From Monosporascus cannonballus (lineage: Eukaryota; Ascomycota; Sordariomycetes; Xylariales): a stretch of DNA of 64,000 nucleotides. Below the pieces are notes generated by a model, which had not been told where the DNA came from, searched no databases, and saw only the letters and a list, made by a program, of their open reading frames with translations. Shown piece after piece: positions 39,101 through 52,233 of this stretch. Made by a program: the position numbers and the translations under genes. Position 1 is the stretch's first letter. The number at the start of each line of letters is the position of its first letter. Location of the stretch: contig QJNS01000004.1 in the NCBI GenBank assembly GCA_004154925.1, positions 434,001 through 498,000 of the forward strand, read 5' to 3'.

Positions 39101-40699
39101 TTCAAATTCGTAGTCTTTGTTAAAATTTATATAAAATTTGTTAATTTCGTTTTGATCATAAATTTAAAACATCGTTTAAAAGGCAAATTCTTAGAAAACG
39201 AAAGTAATAAAAACACTTATTTTGAAAAATAAAAACGTTGAAAAGGGAAAAGTTGTACTAGAAGTTAATAGTTAGAAACTTAAAAAGTTGTTGAAAATAA
39301 GATTTCGAACGTTTCCGACTTTTACGAAGGTTATGAAATATAAATCCGGATAAAGTTTTCAATTATAAAAAATCCGAAAAATCTAAAATTTTTAAATGCA
39401 AAACACAATACTAAAAAATATATACATTGATTTTTTATAATTTACGTAATATCAATTTGTATTAATAATTTTTATACAAATTACTTGTATTATTATAAAA
39501 CGTAATGAGTTCTTTTTTGCTTAAAGATTTATAGTATTTCTATTAATATAAACTGGAATAGTTATGGTTTAACAACTAGTCAAAGTTTGTTATTATTATA
39601 TATTTAATATATTAGATTATCGCTTCTTAAATTGCGTTCAGGAATACCGTTATGTTGGTAAAATATAACTCTATTTTTAAAAGAATTTCAATCATTATTT
39701 ACCGCCGTTTTATTTCGTATTTGTGAAATCCATTTAAAATATTTAGATTTTTTTATTAAAAGTATTACCAAATACGATCTTTTAACCATTTATAATATTT
39801 AACGATATTAATGCTATAATACGCGTTTATAAACTTTTATATTAATTTTTAATAAATTAAGTTCCTTTTATATTATTCCATGGTTGTAATTTTATAACGT
39901 TTATCGTTAGATTAACAGATTTTTTACATAAAAATTTCTATTAAGTACAACCTATTAAATCGGATAAAGTGATATAAAATAAAAACTAAATTTGTTATAT
40001 ATTTAAATACAACCTTAAAGCAATTTGTATTTTGTGTGTTTATTTAAAGTCCTATGCTTTTTAAATATTATCTGAAAACCAATATATAGTAATACAAGGT
40101 TATATATTGACAGTATTTGAAATACCATATAAATTGAGTTAAATTATACTATAGACACAAATTGTGTAAATTATGATGAATTAAATACATTTCAGTAATC
40201 GTTTAAAAATATATTTTTTAAAGAAAGATAAAACTTATATACAAAACGAAATGAAATATATATATATTAATCAAACTCTGTGAACCGGATTTTGATTTAT
40301 AGCTTGTTTATAAACAATATATATTTGTTTTATAACCTGCAAATTTGCCTTTTGAAATTCTTCTTTATTTTCACTGTTAATAAATAAAATAGCGAATAAT
40401 TAATATTAAAAAGCTTTATTAAAATACCACTAATATACAGTGACGTATGTTTTATAAAGATATAGGTATTGAATTACTTCTATTTTATTTTCTTACTTAT
40501 TTGTAATTATGATACTTATATAAACATGAAAATCGACGACTGGTTTGTTTTCAGTTACTGTTCAATATAACTTTTTAAAATCATCAAATATAAGTGTTTT
40601 AAGTAATATTAAAATGACTTTAATAATTATAGTTTTATATCGCATTATTTTCTAAGATTTATAATTTATTAATTATAAATATTTTTATTAAAGCTTAGT
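36125..40699. other. AT-rich desert with degraded, unclassified mobile DNA
   Basis: No intact gene. Stretches at about 37300-38040 and 39000-39900 keep more CpG and may be RIP-mutated transposon coding sequence; on the minus strand at 37.3-37.6 kb a Lys-rich helical frame with stops can be followed but not identified. The remainder is AT-rich without features. Confidence 0.5.
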
Positions 40700-40704
40700 A
40701 ATTT

Positions 40705-41090
40705 TGTGACGGCGAGGCGATTTAACCAACTATTAAACCTAGGTCGTACGGGTTTATGTTAGCAGGAATATCGTGGGAATATAAGCAATGGATACAGGAA
40801 TCGTGTTACGTTTTTTAATACCAAAATATCTTGAGTAACCAAGTTATAGATATTGATAAGTGTTATAAGCTGGAATTATTTAAACTATGAAATTAACGAA
40901 CGTATATATTTTTCATAGATTTATTGAATTTTTATCATATCTTAATCTAAGTATATATCTAATATTATTAGATTCAATTTGTTTTGTATAGATTTATTGG
41001 GATTTTGATGTCCAAAAATATTCAAATTACTTAACTTTTTTGCGTAAGTCCGACCGTTTTCTGCAACCGATCTTGGTTTGAGTTATAATA
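40705..41090 (-). repeat. 3-prime LTR of the 40705-47414 Gypsy element
   Basis: 386 bp, starting TGTGACGG with the ancestral terminus unmutated and ending TTATAATA. It is less RIP-altered than its partner at 47029. Confidence 0.93.
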
Positions 41091-41157
41091 CGATATCCTT
41101 TTTTCTAGGATTTTTGCCCTTAAAAATCATTTTCTAGTAATTTATTAATCCATTATT

Positions 41158-41780
41158 ATGGGAGGTCGTACTGTTAACCGTAAGCCTTGTAAACGCCCTA
41201 ATTTAAAAAAAATAGATTTTTTAGGTACTTATATTATTAAATTTGGTTTTGAAGGTATGCCGTGTACATCATATTTTGAAAATGGTGCCAAATACAAAAG
41301 AAATAAAGTATTCGTCGTTATAAGGAACATATTATGAATTATTGTTATTGCGATAGTTTTAGCGTTTTTAGTGATTCTTTGCGTCGTATTAGAAAGCAAA
41401 ATGATCATTTAAATCGCGAAACAATATTGCTAAAGAAACTCTTTTACGTTTTTAATAGAAAATAAAAGAAAATCTAATACCGAAATAACACGGTATTAAC
41501 GAGATTATTAATCTTTTTTCTAATTTTGTCGTTAAAAAATTCTTTTATGTTAAGGGAATTAAGATTGTTAATCGCGGACTCTAGTGAATAAATAAAGTAG
41601 ACGAGGAAAAGCGTTCGAAAAATCAATTTTCTTTATTTATACCGCTTATTAGCTTTTTTAATTGATATATTTCTGAAAATCTTAATTAGATGGTCTTTTT
41701 TTGTATTTTCATTACTGCCAGTAAAAGTTCTTTAATAAATGCTAGGCGCCAATATGATATTAGGCGGGTTTCTAGGTGTT
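41158..41780 (+). pseudogene. Cys-rich reading frame opposite gag-pol in the Gypsy element
   Basis: It starts at an ATG 68 nt inside the LTR, on the strand opposite to gag-pol. Readable parts are MGGRTVNRKPCKRP near the start, then FGFEGMPCTSYFENGAKYK at about 41242-41298, and finally SKSSLINARR at about 41720-41750. The second and third blocks are also present in the copy at 57145 (FGYEIMPCFYYF.., SKSSLTSARR). Spacing of surviving Cys suggests a small zinc-binding cluster in the intact ancestor, followed by a Lys/Glu-rich helical stretch. I know of similar unannotated proteins in fungal genomes but cannot name a function. It is broken by stops and frameshifts. Confidence 0.6.
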
Positions 41781-41789
41781 TTCAAATTT

Positions 41790-44700
41790 TAAGTGCTTTT
41801 TTCACTTCATTTAATATTAGGTAAAGTCGTTCATTTTTCTTATATCGAATATTCTTTTCATTTTCTACACAGTATCGTTCTTTATCTTTACTTTGTTGTG
41901 GATCCTATATACTTTGATTATGTCCGTTATTAATTCGAATAAGACAATTTTAAAAACTGGATAAAGTCTAACTTTTGACAGGAATTGTAATAGGTAATTA
42001 TTTTTTGAAATTTTTTTTCACAATTTTATACGGGCCGGTATATTTGAAATCGGATTTTTTTGCTAAGCCTTTCTGTTTAATATTTTTAATAATAAGCTAA
42101 AAAATTTTTAAAGGTTCATTCTTTGAACCGTTTTTCGTTATTATATTTGCTTATTTGATTATGTACGACTTTTAATTTTGTTTTTATTTTTTTGATAGAA
42201 TTATTTAAGTTATTTTGACGTAAAAACTATCTCAACGTTAAGTAACCCGTTATTTTGTATTTCTTTATGGATTTCCGAGGTAAAAGTAAAATTGATATTT
42301 GTAAATATTATTTTCATTTTTTCGTAATAATTAGTATTATTACCTAGTTGCCCCATTAATAATGTTTAACCCATTTATTTGGTTTATAATCACTATAATA
42401 TCGTAAATACGGTTTTAACCGTTAGTTTATTCGTTTTATAGGTTTATCTATTTATATATTTAAAATATTGGATAATTTATAATTTAAGTCGCTTTATATT
42501 ATGACGCCCTGTTAAAATTTAAATAAAATAATAATTCTTTATCTAAAATAATTTCTATTAATGATCCCTAGACGCTAAAAAATAGTTAAAAAATATATAT
42601 TATTTATTTGGCCTTTATAGTCCTATAGTATATTAGAAAATAATAGACTTTTGTATATCAATCGACGTTTAAGAAAATTTTATCGTAATGCAATTTTCTA
42701 TCAGGATTTTGTAATATAAGGAATTTGGTGATCACGTTAAACGTAACTAAATATTACGGTTATTCGGCAACCGGTAATAGTTATAATTTTTTGTATAGTT
42801 TATGTCGTGGAACCTTAGCTTTGGCGTATGTTTTACATTACTGTTCGACCTTTTCTATTGTTAATTTCATTTTAGAAAAATAATAAGTTCATTATAAGCG
42901 TTTTAGGGTTTTGTAAATCCTTAGATATCTATGTAACTGATATTTATATATTTTCGGTATCAGATATTCCTGGTATTTTTCTGGAATTTATATTTTGTTT
43001 GTTTTTTGGTTTTCTAGGGCACCGTTATTATATTACTGGATTTTTTGCTGTATATCAAAAGGTATTGTCCGAAGTATCGTAATTTATCGTAAACGTAAAT
43101 ATCTTCTTATAATAATATCAAAAATTATATATTTAACTTTAACTAATTTTTTTGAGGTTTAGTCGTTTGCTTAAGATATCGGCTTTACCGTTTTTTAAGC
43201 TTTTTCTATAGATAATAACGAATGCGAAGTTTGTCAATTCCTTTTTGTATTTTAATTATCGTTCTGTATGTTCTTTGGTTATAGTAAAACAGGTAAAACT
43301 TTAATAATTTATATAAATTTTGCCTTGATTAACATTTTCTTTAAGGAAATATCCTAATTTCTTAAAGCCCATAACGATAACCATAAATTCTTTATCTAGA
43401 TTACGGAAATTAAGTACAGCGTTTTTGAATTTATACGAAAAAAATACAATAAGATGTAATTTGCCTTGATTATTTTATCGTCCGAATCTTACGTTTAACG
43501 CGTAATCCCAAATATCGGTTTTTAATTTGACAAAACGAATTAAATTATACACAATTAATATTAGTTTGTTAATAATTACATCATTAAATTTCTAAAAGGT
43601 TTTTTCTGTATTTTGTATTTATTTAAAGTCTTTTTTCTTTTTGATGAAATTGATTGAAGATATAATTCTCCTACCTAAATTTCGAATAAACTTTCTATAG
43701 TAATTGACGAATCCAAAGAATACCTATATTCTTTTGACCGTGGTTAGCGTTTATTATTCTGTAACTACAGCGATCTTTTTGGAGTCCATTTTGTTATATT
43801 CTAGAATGACAATATATCCTAAATAGTTCACTCTTTGAGTATAAAATTGATTTTTTTTTAGCGTTAACTAGCAGCCTTACGTCCTATAAAGCTTAAAAAT
43901 GTTATAAATGTATTTTATATATACTTTTTCCGTTTTTCAAAAGATAAACACATTGTTAAAATAGCATAAAACAAAAATATTGAAATATTTAGATAATATA
44001 TAATTAATTATTCGTTAAAAGGTTGTTAGTACGTTCGTAAATTTAATTGGTATAATCAAATACTTATATGATTTATATTTTGTTTTGAAAATTATTTTCT
44101 ATTTATATTCTTTTAATTTTAATCTTCTTTTATTTATTTTTATAATCGAATACTATAAACTATTTAGCTCAGTAGAGTTGGTTGTTTATTTTTGTAATTA
44201 CGGATAATAATATTTAATTTTTGATAATAGTATTATGTAATTATGGATAATTAATGATAAATTGCAATTTCCTATTTTTTTTAAATACAAATACTTTCTA
44301 GTATTTCGTTATTAATTTCGAAAATCTAATTTACTTTTTATAACTCATATTTAATTACTCATTGAAAACGCGTAATATATCCTTATTAAGGTTGTAAATA
44401 AGGTATAACTTCGTTAATCAACTTTCCTTGACAATTATCTTGTAATTTTATTCCTTATATTCCGATAACTTCGTATCGAAATCTCTTCTAAAAATCTACT
44501 TATATTTATAGTATTATACAAACTAATTAAATACATTTTTTAACTTTTAAGGCCATTATTTCAAATCGTTATTTAATAACCTTAATTTCGCTTTATTTAT
44601 AATAGTAATAGAGCGCATTTTTTCTTAATATTTATTTTCTTTTTTATATTTTATTCTTTTAGGTGATAATATTTTATCGTATTCGTATGTTTGCATTTGT

Positions 44701-46970
44701 TGCCATTTTTGACGAAATATTAAGATTTCGTTTCCTTTCTTTTGTTTACTAACGGATGGTAAAACGAATTTTACCTAGACAGTTCCTCCGTTAATTAAAA
44801 TTAAAACTCCATACTGGCGTATCCATAATACTTCTGAGATTATATCGAAATACCTAAATAAAATAACATCGAAATTAATTATTTCGTATTATTTTCGAGT
44901 ATAAATCTTAAAAAAATTAATTTTGCATAAGGTTTTTTCGTTATCGTAAACGAATTTCTAATCTTCGACATTTGTAATTCCCTAAAATGTTAATTTATAT
45001 TTTTCTAATAATTTAAATTTATTAGCCTTAACTAGTACAATATAATTTCCCTTTAAAATTCCATGATTTATGATTATCATATGCTAGTATATTTCGATCC
45101 GTATATCCAGAGTAATAAAGTTATTAGCGGCTTTTATCGTCGCATTTAAAACTCATTTTCGGAAATATTTTTAATTCCTCCAAATTCCCTTCTTTTGCGG
45201 CTTTTTTATAAGTACTTTTTGTCTTTTAACTGTTTTCGAATTTATCGAACCTTATTTAGATTTTTTTAAATAACGCGTTAAGCTGTTATAGTTATTATTA
45301 TTATCGACGTAGTATTTCTTAATGTTGTATTAATTATTTTTAATATTGTTAGAAAGTTTTGGCTTATTAAATACATTATTCTCTTATAATTTCGACCGTA
45401 TTCTATTATACGTTATATTATTTGTCGTTCTATAGTTCTTTTATAAACTAACGTATTTTTTCTTTAATAACTGGTCGATCTTCTCGGTTAATAGTAAAGG
45501 TTAACTAGAAATAAAAATTCGTAGTAGCCCTTGCGCAATACTTTTCTATTATACGCTAAATGAACTATTTTTCCTTTGGCAATTATTGTATTTATAATCG
45601 TAAAAAGGTCTTTTTACGGGCATTATTTTTTCTTAGACCAGCGTTATGTTTTGGCTAGTTAATAAATATTATTTTCCGGGTTTATAAATCGAAAATAGTG
45701 ATATTATTATTTATCGTTTTTACTATTTCAAATTCGGTTTAAAAAATCGGATCTCTTATGATATATACGAGTGATATTTCTGTAAATATATTATTTTTCG
45801 CCATCAGGGTATTTTTATCGTTTAGAATATATAGCATATATATTGCTGTATCGATTTATAGTTTCACGATGAACGTCTTTTATTTACTTCTAATATTCAT
45901 TTTGCCATTTTCTCAAAATATTCCATTTTTTGAACGCCTTTTAAATTAATTTTTTTAAATTTCTTTTATCCCTTATCGGCTTTTCTATTAAGATAGCCTG
46001 TTTTCGTAAAGAGTCTGAATTATGTTAATAATCTTATTATTGCTTTTTTGCCTTGTTTCTAGATTATTCTCTCGGTATAAATATTTAATTATCCTATTAT
46101 AATTTTTAGATATTCGGCATTTAAAAGCCTTATATCCCATTTTGCTATAATTAAAATATTAAATTTAGCTGTCATTTGTTCTTTGGACCGTATCTATGTT
46201 TATATGTCCTGGTATTATGTTATGGGATAAAAATAGTAAATGGCGTTTTTTAATTAATTGGGCGATTAGCCTCTGTATCTTCGAATATATTGTCTCTTTT
46301 TTTAGTCGTCGTTCTTACAATCTGTGATTAATTTTAATAACTTCGATAATGTACTGGTCGAAGATTTTAAATTTCGAAAATTTAATAACCCTAATTCTGA
46401 CATTATCTTTTAATTCTATTTAAAATATATTGATTAAATTATTATCTTCGTTATTAGTTTACCTTACTTTAGCCACAATGCTCCTAACATTAATGGCGTA
46501 TTTCGAAACAGATCCTTATTATCGTAATTACAAAATCTGCTGTACTGCCGTTCGTTCTATATCAAAATTCTTACAATTGGCTTCTAGATTTTTGTCAAAA
46601 TTTACCTAATTAACAATGTATTCTTGGTAGTTTTGTTCTGATCGGCCGTAGCGTTTTTCAAATAATCCTTTATGGCTGGCTTAAATCGGTCCAAAGTGTC
46701 TCTCGTAAAATAAGTTGCTGCAACAAGAATTTTATTAAACGAATTGTTCTAATATTAAAAACGAAAATATATTCGTATCTAAATAAGAAAACTTTCAGTA
46801 TTTTCTTTTTTATTGAAAGGTTAAGGCTTTTCGGCCTTATACTTAATTACCATAATTCGAATTAAAAAGATTATTACTTATTTCGCAAACCGTTTAATAT
46901 GCTTTTCGAATTCCTTATTTCTGGCTTAGAGCTATACAGTAGCAAGAAATACTTAGGTATTAATTAACAT
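41790..46970 (-). pseudogene. gag-pol relic of the 40705-47414 Gypsy element
   Basis: Minus-strand motifs occur in the Gypsy order from right to left. A protease-domain end, FRYFDIISEVLWIRQYG, lies near 44.80-44.88 kb. An RT active site near 43.93-43.97 kb reads CYFNNVFIF where C-Y-L-D-D-[IV]-L-I-F is expected, so both catalytic Asp are Asn through G-to-A change. The RT-thumb block FLGFVNYYRKFIRNLG lies at about 43.68-43.73 kb and an integrase-zone segment DxITK-like text (VITKFLILQNPDRK) near 42.69-42.74 kb. A candidate gag start is the ATG at 46970. Stops are frequent. The protein cannot be made or work. Confidence 0.78.
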
Positions 46971-47028
46971 TTTACCTAAAGGGGATTGCTCAGAGTGTAA
47001 TAGTATTATTAAATAACACTTTATAACC

Positions 47029-47414
47029 TATAACGGTTAAACGGTTAAACTAATTATCAAACTTAAGTTATACAGATTGATATTAACAAAAGGATCGTAA
47101 AGATTTAAATAATAAATATTGAAATCGTTTTATAATTTTTATTACCAAAATATCTTATGTAACTAAATTAGAAGTATGAATAAATATTGCGAGTTAAAAT
47201 TGTTCAAATTATGAAAATAACAAACGTATATTTTTTTCACATGTTAATTAAATATTCATTAAATCTTAATATCCTTATAGATCCAATGTTATTGGATTCG
47301 ATTTGTTCTATATAGATTTACTTGGATTATGATGCCAAAAGAGATTCAAATCGCGTAACCTTTTCGCGTGGATTCGACCGTTTTCTGCGACCGATCTTGG
47401 TGTAGGTTATAACA
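47029..47414 (-). repeat. 5-prime LTR of the 40705-47414 Gypsy element
   Basis: 386 bp, the same length as its partner. It starts TATAACGG, where the ancestral TGTGACGG carries G-to-A changes, and ends GGTTATAACA. Confidence 0.93.
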
Positions 47415-47419
47415 AATTT

Positions 47420-47848
47420 CTAATATTAAGATTATAATATTTCTAATCTGCTAATAAAAGCGTTTTCAAGTATATAAAAACGCAGTTTAAGCTAAAAAAA
47501 GCGATATTAATAGCATTTAAAAATATAGACATATATTTACACAGCTAAAAAATTAAAATTTAAACCGAAGTTCATTAAATTGCTCCTATTAAACTTATAT
47601 ATACTACGATGTATAAACAAAGCTTTTCATCATAATATCCATTTTTAACTAGCGCGCAAAAGCGGAGAATAAGAACACCAAGACTTTGCTGCCTAAAGGA
47701 TTATATTTAAAAATGTTCTTCAGATATATAGTCTTCCAAGCCGCGTTCTAACGCGATTGATCTTTTACCGCGTTATACCTATATATGAATGTAGCTTCCG
47801 TGGCCCCCATAGCCGTGCAATGGTTTTCATTCTCCTTCTAGGGGAAGT
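47420..47848. other. Host DNA between two LTR elements, partly unmutated
   Basis: No gene found. From about 47640 to 47848 composition is near normal (GCGCGC, CCGTGGCCCCCATAGCCGTGC). This segment is directly continuous with 53396 onward once the element at 47849-53395 is removed, so it is the outer part of the alpha-galactosidase island. Confidence 0.6.
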
Positions 47849-48013
47849 TGTCAGCTAGCTGGAGGGTGCGAAGAACTCCCCATATACGGAACGGTCCCAT
47901 ACTGATCGGCTTATATATGTTCCGTGGCTGAGCTATTTAAAGTTGTACGCGTACGATAACGCCTACAACTTAGGTAAATATAATAATATAATTAATATCC
48001 CTTATATTTTACA
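47849..48013 (+). repeat. 5-prime LTR of the 47849-53395 element
   Basis: 165 bp, TGTCAG start, TTTTACA end (partner ends CTGACA). The last 50 bp show C-to-T/G-to-A changes, while the first 110 bp are almost untouched. Confidence 0.9.
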
Positions 48014-51000
48014 ATTCAAAATCTTATTTGCTTAATTCGTATACATATTTATTAATTAGCTATTATTAAGACGATATAAGTTATATATTAATACTAATAA
48101 TTTATACACCTTAATAATAATAAAGACCTTATAATCGACATGCTCAATTATTTATAAAAGGTTAAGGACCAGGATCGTTTTAAGGGAAATTTTTAATTTA
48201 AAATATACGCGCTAGACTTTTGGGATTTTATTAATTTCTTTCAGTTATTTTTATAACTTGTTAAACCAATAGACCACGACATCACCTTTTATCCCAAAAG
48301 ATGAATTTGTTATATAGCGCGATCTATTACCTTGTTATCGTTCTTATCGTCCGGAAAATTTATCGGAAAAATCGATTAAACAGAATATCTAATAAGTATC
48401 TTTAAAATAACGACCGAAAATATAATATTTTCTGCAAAAGCGTTAACGACTTAATAAAATAAGTTCTGAAATTAATATTTTTAGTAATTAAGAAAACAAA
48501 TTCTTTTTGAAAAGAATTGACTGGAATAATATATTCCATTGGCCGAATTAAATAAGGTATATAACAATAGGTTCCTAATTAATATTTAACGAAAACAATG
48601 CGAAATATTAAAGCAAGTTTGGAAATCTAGCAAAAGATTAAACAAATAAATCGTAAAATGGTAAAATATTATGACCTTAAGATAACGATATAGTATTCCA
48701 AAAACGAAAACGATAATTATATGAGTTAACGATTTATATATAGGATTAGCCCTTATAGTTAGGGTATAGACTACCATCTTTTAGATAATAAAAAAGGCCA
48801 AGCTTAATAACCCTGCGATTAATTTTCAAAAAGCGGCATTTAACCTTTTAAATTATCAGGCTCTAGCCTATTTTATATTTATATTACGGAATATTAAGAT
48901 AATGTTTCCGACGTTTTAGGAAACCCTTATGGATGCCTTTAATTAAGATAATTTTAATCCGAAAAACGTTAAGTATATTAATTTTTAATAATGAAAAAAG
49001 CTCCGAAACGTAAAGTAAAGCGAAATAATAGTAACAGCTTTTATTTTAATTAAAGCGTTAATTAACGAAAGCGATAAAGATCGAATACGCAAAATATTCC
49101 TTATAAGGCCTATTTAAGCCTTTACCATATATTATCCCAGCATTATTATGCACTTCTTAATAAAACCCCACTACATTTCCGCTTTAACGATTAAATAAAA
49201 GTATACATTTAAAATCTAATTACCGTTGTTTAATTTTTTATAGAAAAAATCCACTATGTTTCAAAAACTATAACACAAATAGTTACATAAATAAATTAAT
49301 TTTTAAAAATGATTAAACGATTTTTGATATATCTTTTAATTGTTAATTAACATAACATTATAAGGGGTTGATTTTACTCCTTAAAAGCTTTATTTACTTT
49401 AAACTTAAAATTAACGATATATATTTTTAATTTTATTAATAGCTTTTGGAATTTTAAATTAATTATATACGATAACCAATTATACATACATAACAATTTC
49501 GTTCCAATTAAAGAATACGGAAAGGTTAATGTGGTATTTCGACACCTTAGTGGTATAAAAACGTTATATTTATGTAACATGATATATTACGAAAGTTTCG
49601 TATATAATTTGGTATTTTTTCAGCATTTTTAATAAAAAAGTTATTAATATTATAATCGGAAAAATATTATTTTTATTCGAAATAAATATAAGTATATAAT
49701 TGCTACGTTAATAAAAAAAGTTTAATCAGTTTATTATCGAAGTTTTAGCGCAATAATTACTTCTAGAGTTTTGGTAATTGAAAAATAAAACGTTAATTCG
49801 TAAATAAGGAGATTAGCACTAATCGGTAACGGCATTATATGGTACCTGAAATTAAGATACTTAGAACCCGAAATAATTGTATAATTATAGTTTTATACGA
49901 CACGAATCCGTTTAAAGGGCCTTACAATATTCGAATATCAAATATATGACCAGGCGAAAGCTAAAAAGTAAATACGCCGTATATCTAAAAGAATTTTCGA
50001 TTAAAATAAACAATTGTTATCGACTTTACAGATTTCGAAAAAAAACCTGAAAAATATAAATATGTTATATTTGCAACCGAGAAATGTTTAGATTTTATTT
50101 AACATATTTGTTTTAATAACTAGGAGTAAAATATATTAATTACAATATTCTGCTATTTTTTAAAAGTTTTAAAAAACCAGAATAAGGTATTTTTATAGAT
50201 ATTTCAATAGGATAGCGAAATTTTCAAAAATTACCAGTTTAAAAGATATTTTAATAGTTTCTCTTTAATACCAAATTTAAATATTTCATATTATATATCC
50301 AGATTTAAAATTAAAAACCAAAATGTTTAAAAGGTATAATTAAGGAAAAAATAATTACGATACAAAACGACGTAAAATTACTGTTGTTTCTAATGATATA
50401 TATATTTAAAAGAGCAATATATCTATGTAACTGTATTCTTAAATAGGCATTTCTTTAGCAAAACAAATACGAAATTTATTATATTTATCTGGCGTATAAA
50501 AACGGCGTAATAATATTTAATACGACACTTTAATAGGATTACTTACGAATCTATAATTATATGGCTTACGTTATAACAATTAATGCTATAAAAAAGAAAA
50601 TTTTAAAAACAAAATCTCAAAGTAAAAATGAGTTATTGTATTGGTTACCGATTCTCGAATATTTACGAAATTTGGAATTTATTAATTAATAAGGCTATTA
50701 TTGCTCGAAAAATATAATTTAACGAGAAGGTTATTGTTTTAAATAATATCAAAAACTTAAAAAATAACATTTTATATGTAATAAAAATTAAATTACATAA
50801 GTTATTTCGACAGATACAAATACCTATTTAAATTAATAATTATTTTTTATATATATAAAAGGAAAGCGGAAATGTAAATCAAATAATTTAATTACCGGCT
50901 GAATAAAAGAAAATAATTCTAAAAAGGTATTAACGTAAAAAACGTATGGAACCGGAAAAATAAACTCATTTATAAGGGATTAATTATTGTTATATAACCG

Positions 51001-52109
51001 CGATATATAAATTACTTTTTATCCCCTGGACTATTACCGCCGTTAACGCTTACTTTAATAAGTATTAAGATTATTGCTCTAATACAAGAAACAAAAATAA
51101 TCTTAAATTTTTGTTATGTTATTTAACGTAAAAGAGCGATAAAAAAACGACTGCATTTTACGAGTCGTAAACGTAAGTTCCTTAAATATTGTATGCCGAA
51201 TTAATATTATCCGAAATAAATATAAAATACGGAAAACCGCATTTAACAAAAGACGTTCAACCTTTTTTACAAATATAAATCATAATCGTCCGGTAAATTA
51301 CGAAAATTTAAGAAAACTAATTTTCCGAAATATGCGTTATTTTAAGCGGAAATATTTCAATACCAAAACGTATAAAAGTATTTTAGTCGTAAAACCGAAT
51401 ATATAGGCGCAACTTACTATTACTGCCATACACCCATAAAAAGCTAAGTATAAACCCATTAAAAGAAATATTTCGTAAAGCCGAAAAGGTGTATTTATAA
51501 AGTTATAAAAAAATACCGTGAAATTATTAATTTATTTCTTATTACAAAATAGGTATTAAAGTTTATATAAATACATTTTTACAGATTAAATAAGTGCGGT
51601 TAATGACAAAAATATAAAGTTTGTTTTATCGTACGAAAGTATTAATAATTCAAAGATATTTAGGGTAATACATATATATATATATATTTTAAAAAGCTAT
51701 TTTCAAGAGAAATTATTATTGCAGTTAAATTTAATTTAAAACTTTAATGTTATAATTTTTAAAATGTTTTCTTAAAATAACGTTATTGTATAAAATATAT
51801 ATAAAAATAGCGTCATAATGCTTCTAATATAAAAACGTATTCCAAATTGGAAACGTATTATTTAAATTAAAGATTTTTTTAATTTTAATTAAAGAATGTA
51901 TTCATATCCTAATAGATTCAAGATTAAAGCTAATTCTTTACGAACTTTATTATTATATTTATTAAAAACCAGACTTCTATTGATAAACTATATTTTTATC
52001 ACCTATAATATAAAACTCAAGATTTCGGGAATTAATTAATACAATAAATCCGGAAATAATATATTTTTATACACGATAATGATTTCTAATAATTGTTCGG
52101 AATTAAAAT

Positions 52110-52233
52110 TGTTACAGCACAGAACAACAAGAGTCTAGCTATTACACCACTAAAAATGGAACGTTGTCAGGTCGAGCCCTGACCGCGTTGTTCTTCTCTC
52201 TATATCTACAAGGCATCATTTGGGACTGTGACA
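52110..52233 (-). mobile_element. Nested 124-bp solo LTR of the miniature-element family, TSD AAAAT
   Basis: It runs from TGTTACAG to CTGTGACA, a near-perfect inverted terminus. AAAAT flanks both sides (52105-52109, 52234-52238). Its reverse complement matches both LTRs of the element at 35648-36119 (CCCAAATG, GCGGT, AACGTTC..CTTTTA region). Internal pairing is strong: GAACAAC (52122-52128) with GTTGTTC (52187-52193), and GTCAGG with CCTGAC (52166-52171, 52178-52183). It is GC-normal in a RIP-mutated host element, so it entered later or was too short to be mutated. Confidence 0.9.

Larger units (their letters stand above)
40705..47414 (-). mobile_element. Complete Ty3/Gypsy LTR retrotransposon, RIP-mutated (6.7 kb)
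   Basis: Left LTR 40705-41090 and right LTR 47029-47414 are both 386 bp and align throughout (TTAAAC, CCAAAATATCTT, AACGTATAT, CGACCGTTTTCTGC, ACCGATCTTGGT). AATTT flanks the element on both sides (40700-40704, 47415-47419). Termini read TGTGAC..TAATA on the left copy and TATAAC..TAACA on the right, differing by C-to-T/G-to-A. gag-pol reads on the minus strand, so the right LTR is 5-prime. A purine run next to the left LTR on that strand (GAAAAAAGGATATCG) fits a polypurine tract. An extra frame on the plus strand sits next to the left LTR. Confidence 0.95.

Noticed and set aside
11581..40700. Regional centromere
   Set aside because: A gene-free, AT-rich, transposon-filled block would fit, but the same texture occurs throughout the window and nothing in the bases distinguishes a CENP-A domain from ordinary RIP-mutated heterochromatin.
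45758..45949. Short open frames of 60-80 codons scattered in the AT deserts
   Set aside because: They are Phe/Ile/Tyr/Lys-rich as expected of AT-rich chance frames, lack any motif and often overlap a better-supported pol relic on the other strand.
52122..52193. Functional tRNA gene
   Set aside because: The closing stem and T-arm-like hairpin are present, but the T-stem is not adjacent to the acceptor stem, the T-loop is one base short and there is no D-stem. The segment lies within a TSD-flanked LTR.
52110..52233. tRNA-derived SINE
   Set aside because: TG..CA-type termini, a 5-bp TSD and the paired arrangement of the same sequence at 35648-36119 fit an LTR, and there is no poly-A or simple-repeat tail.
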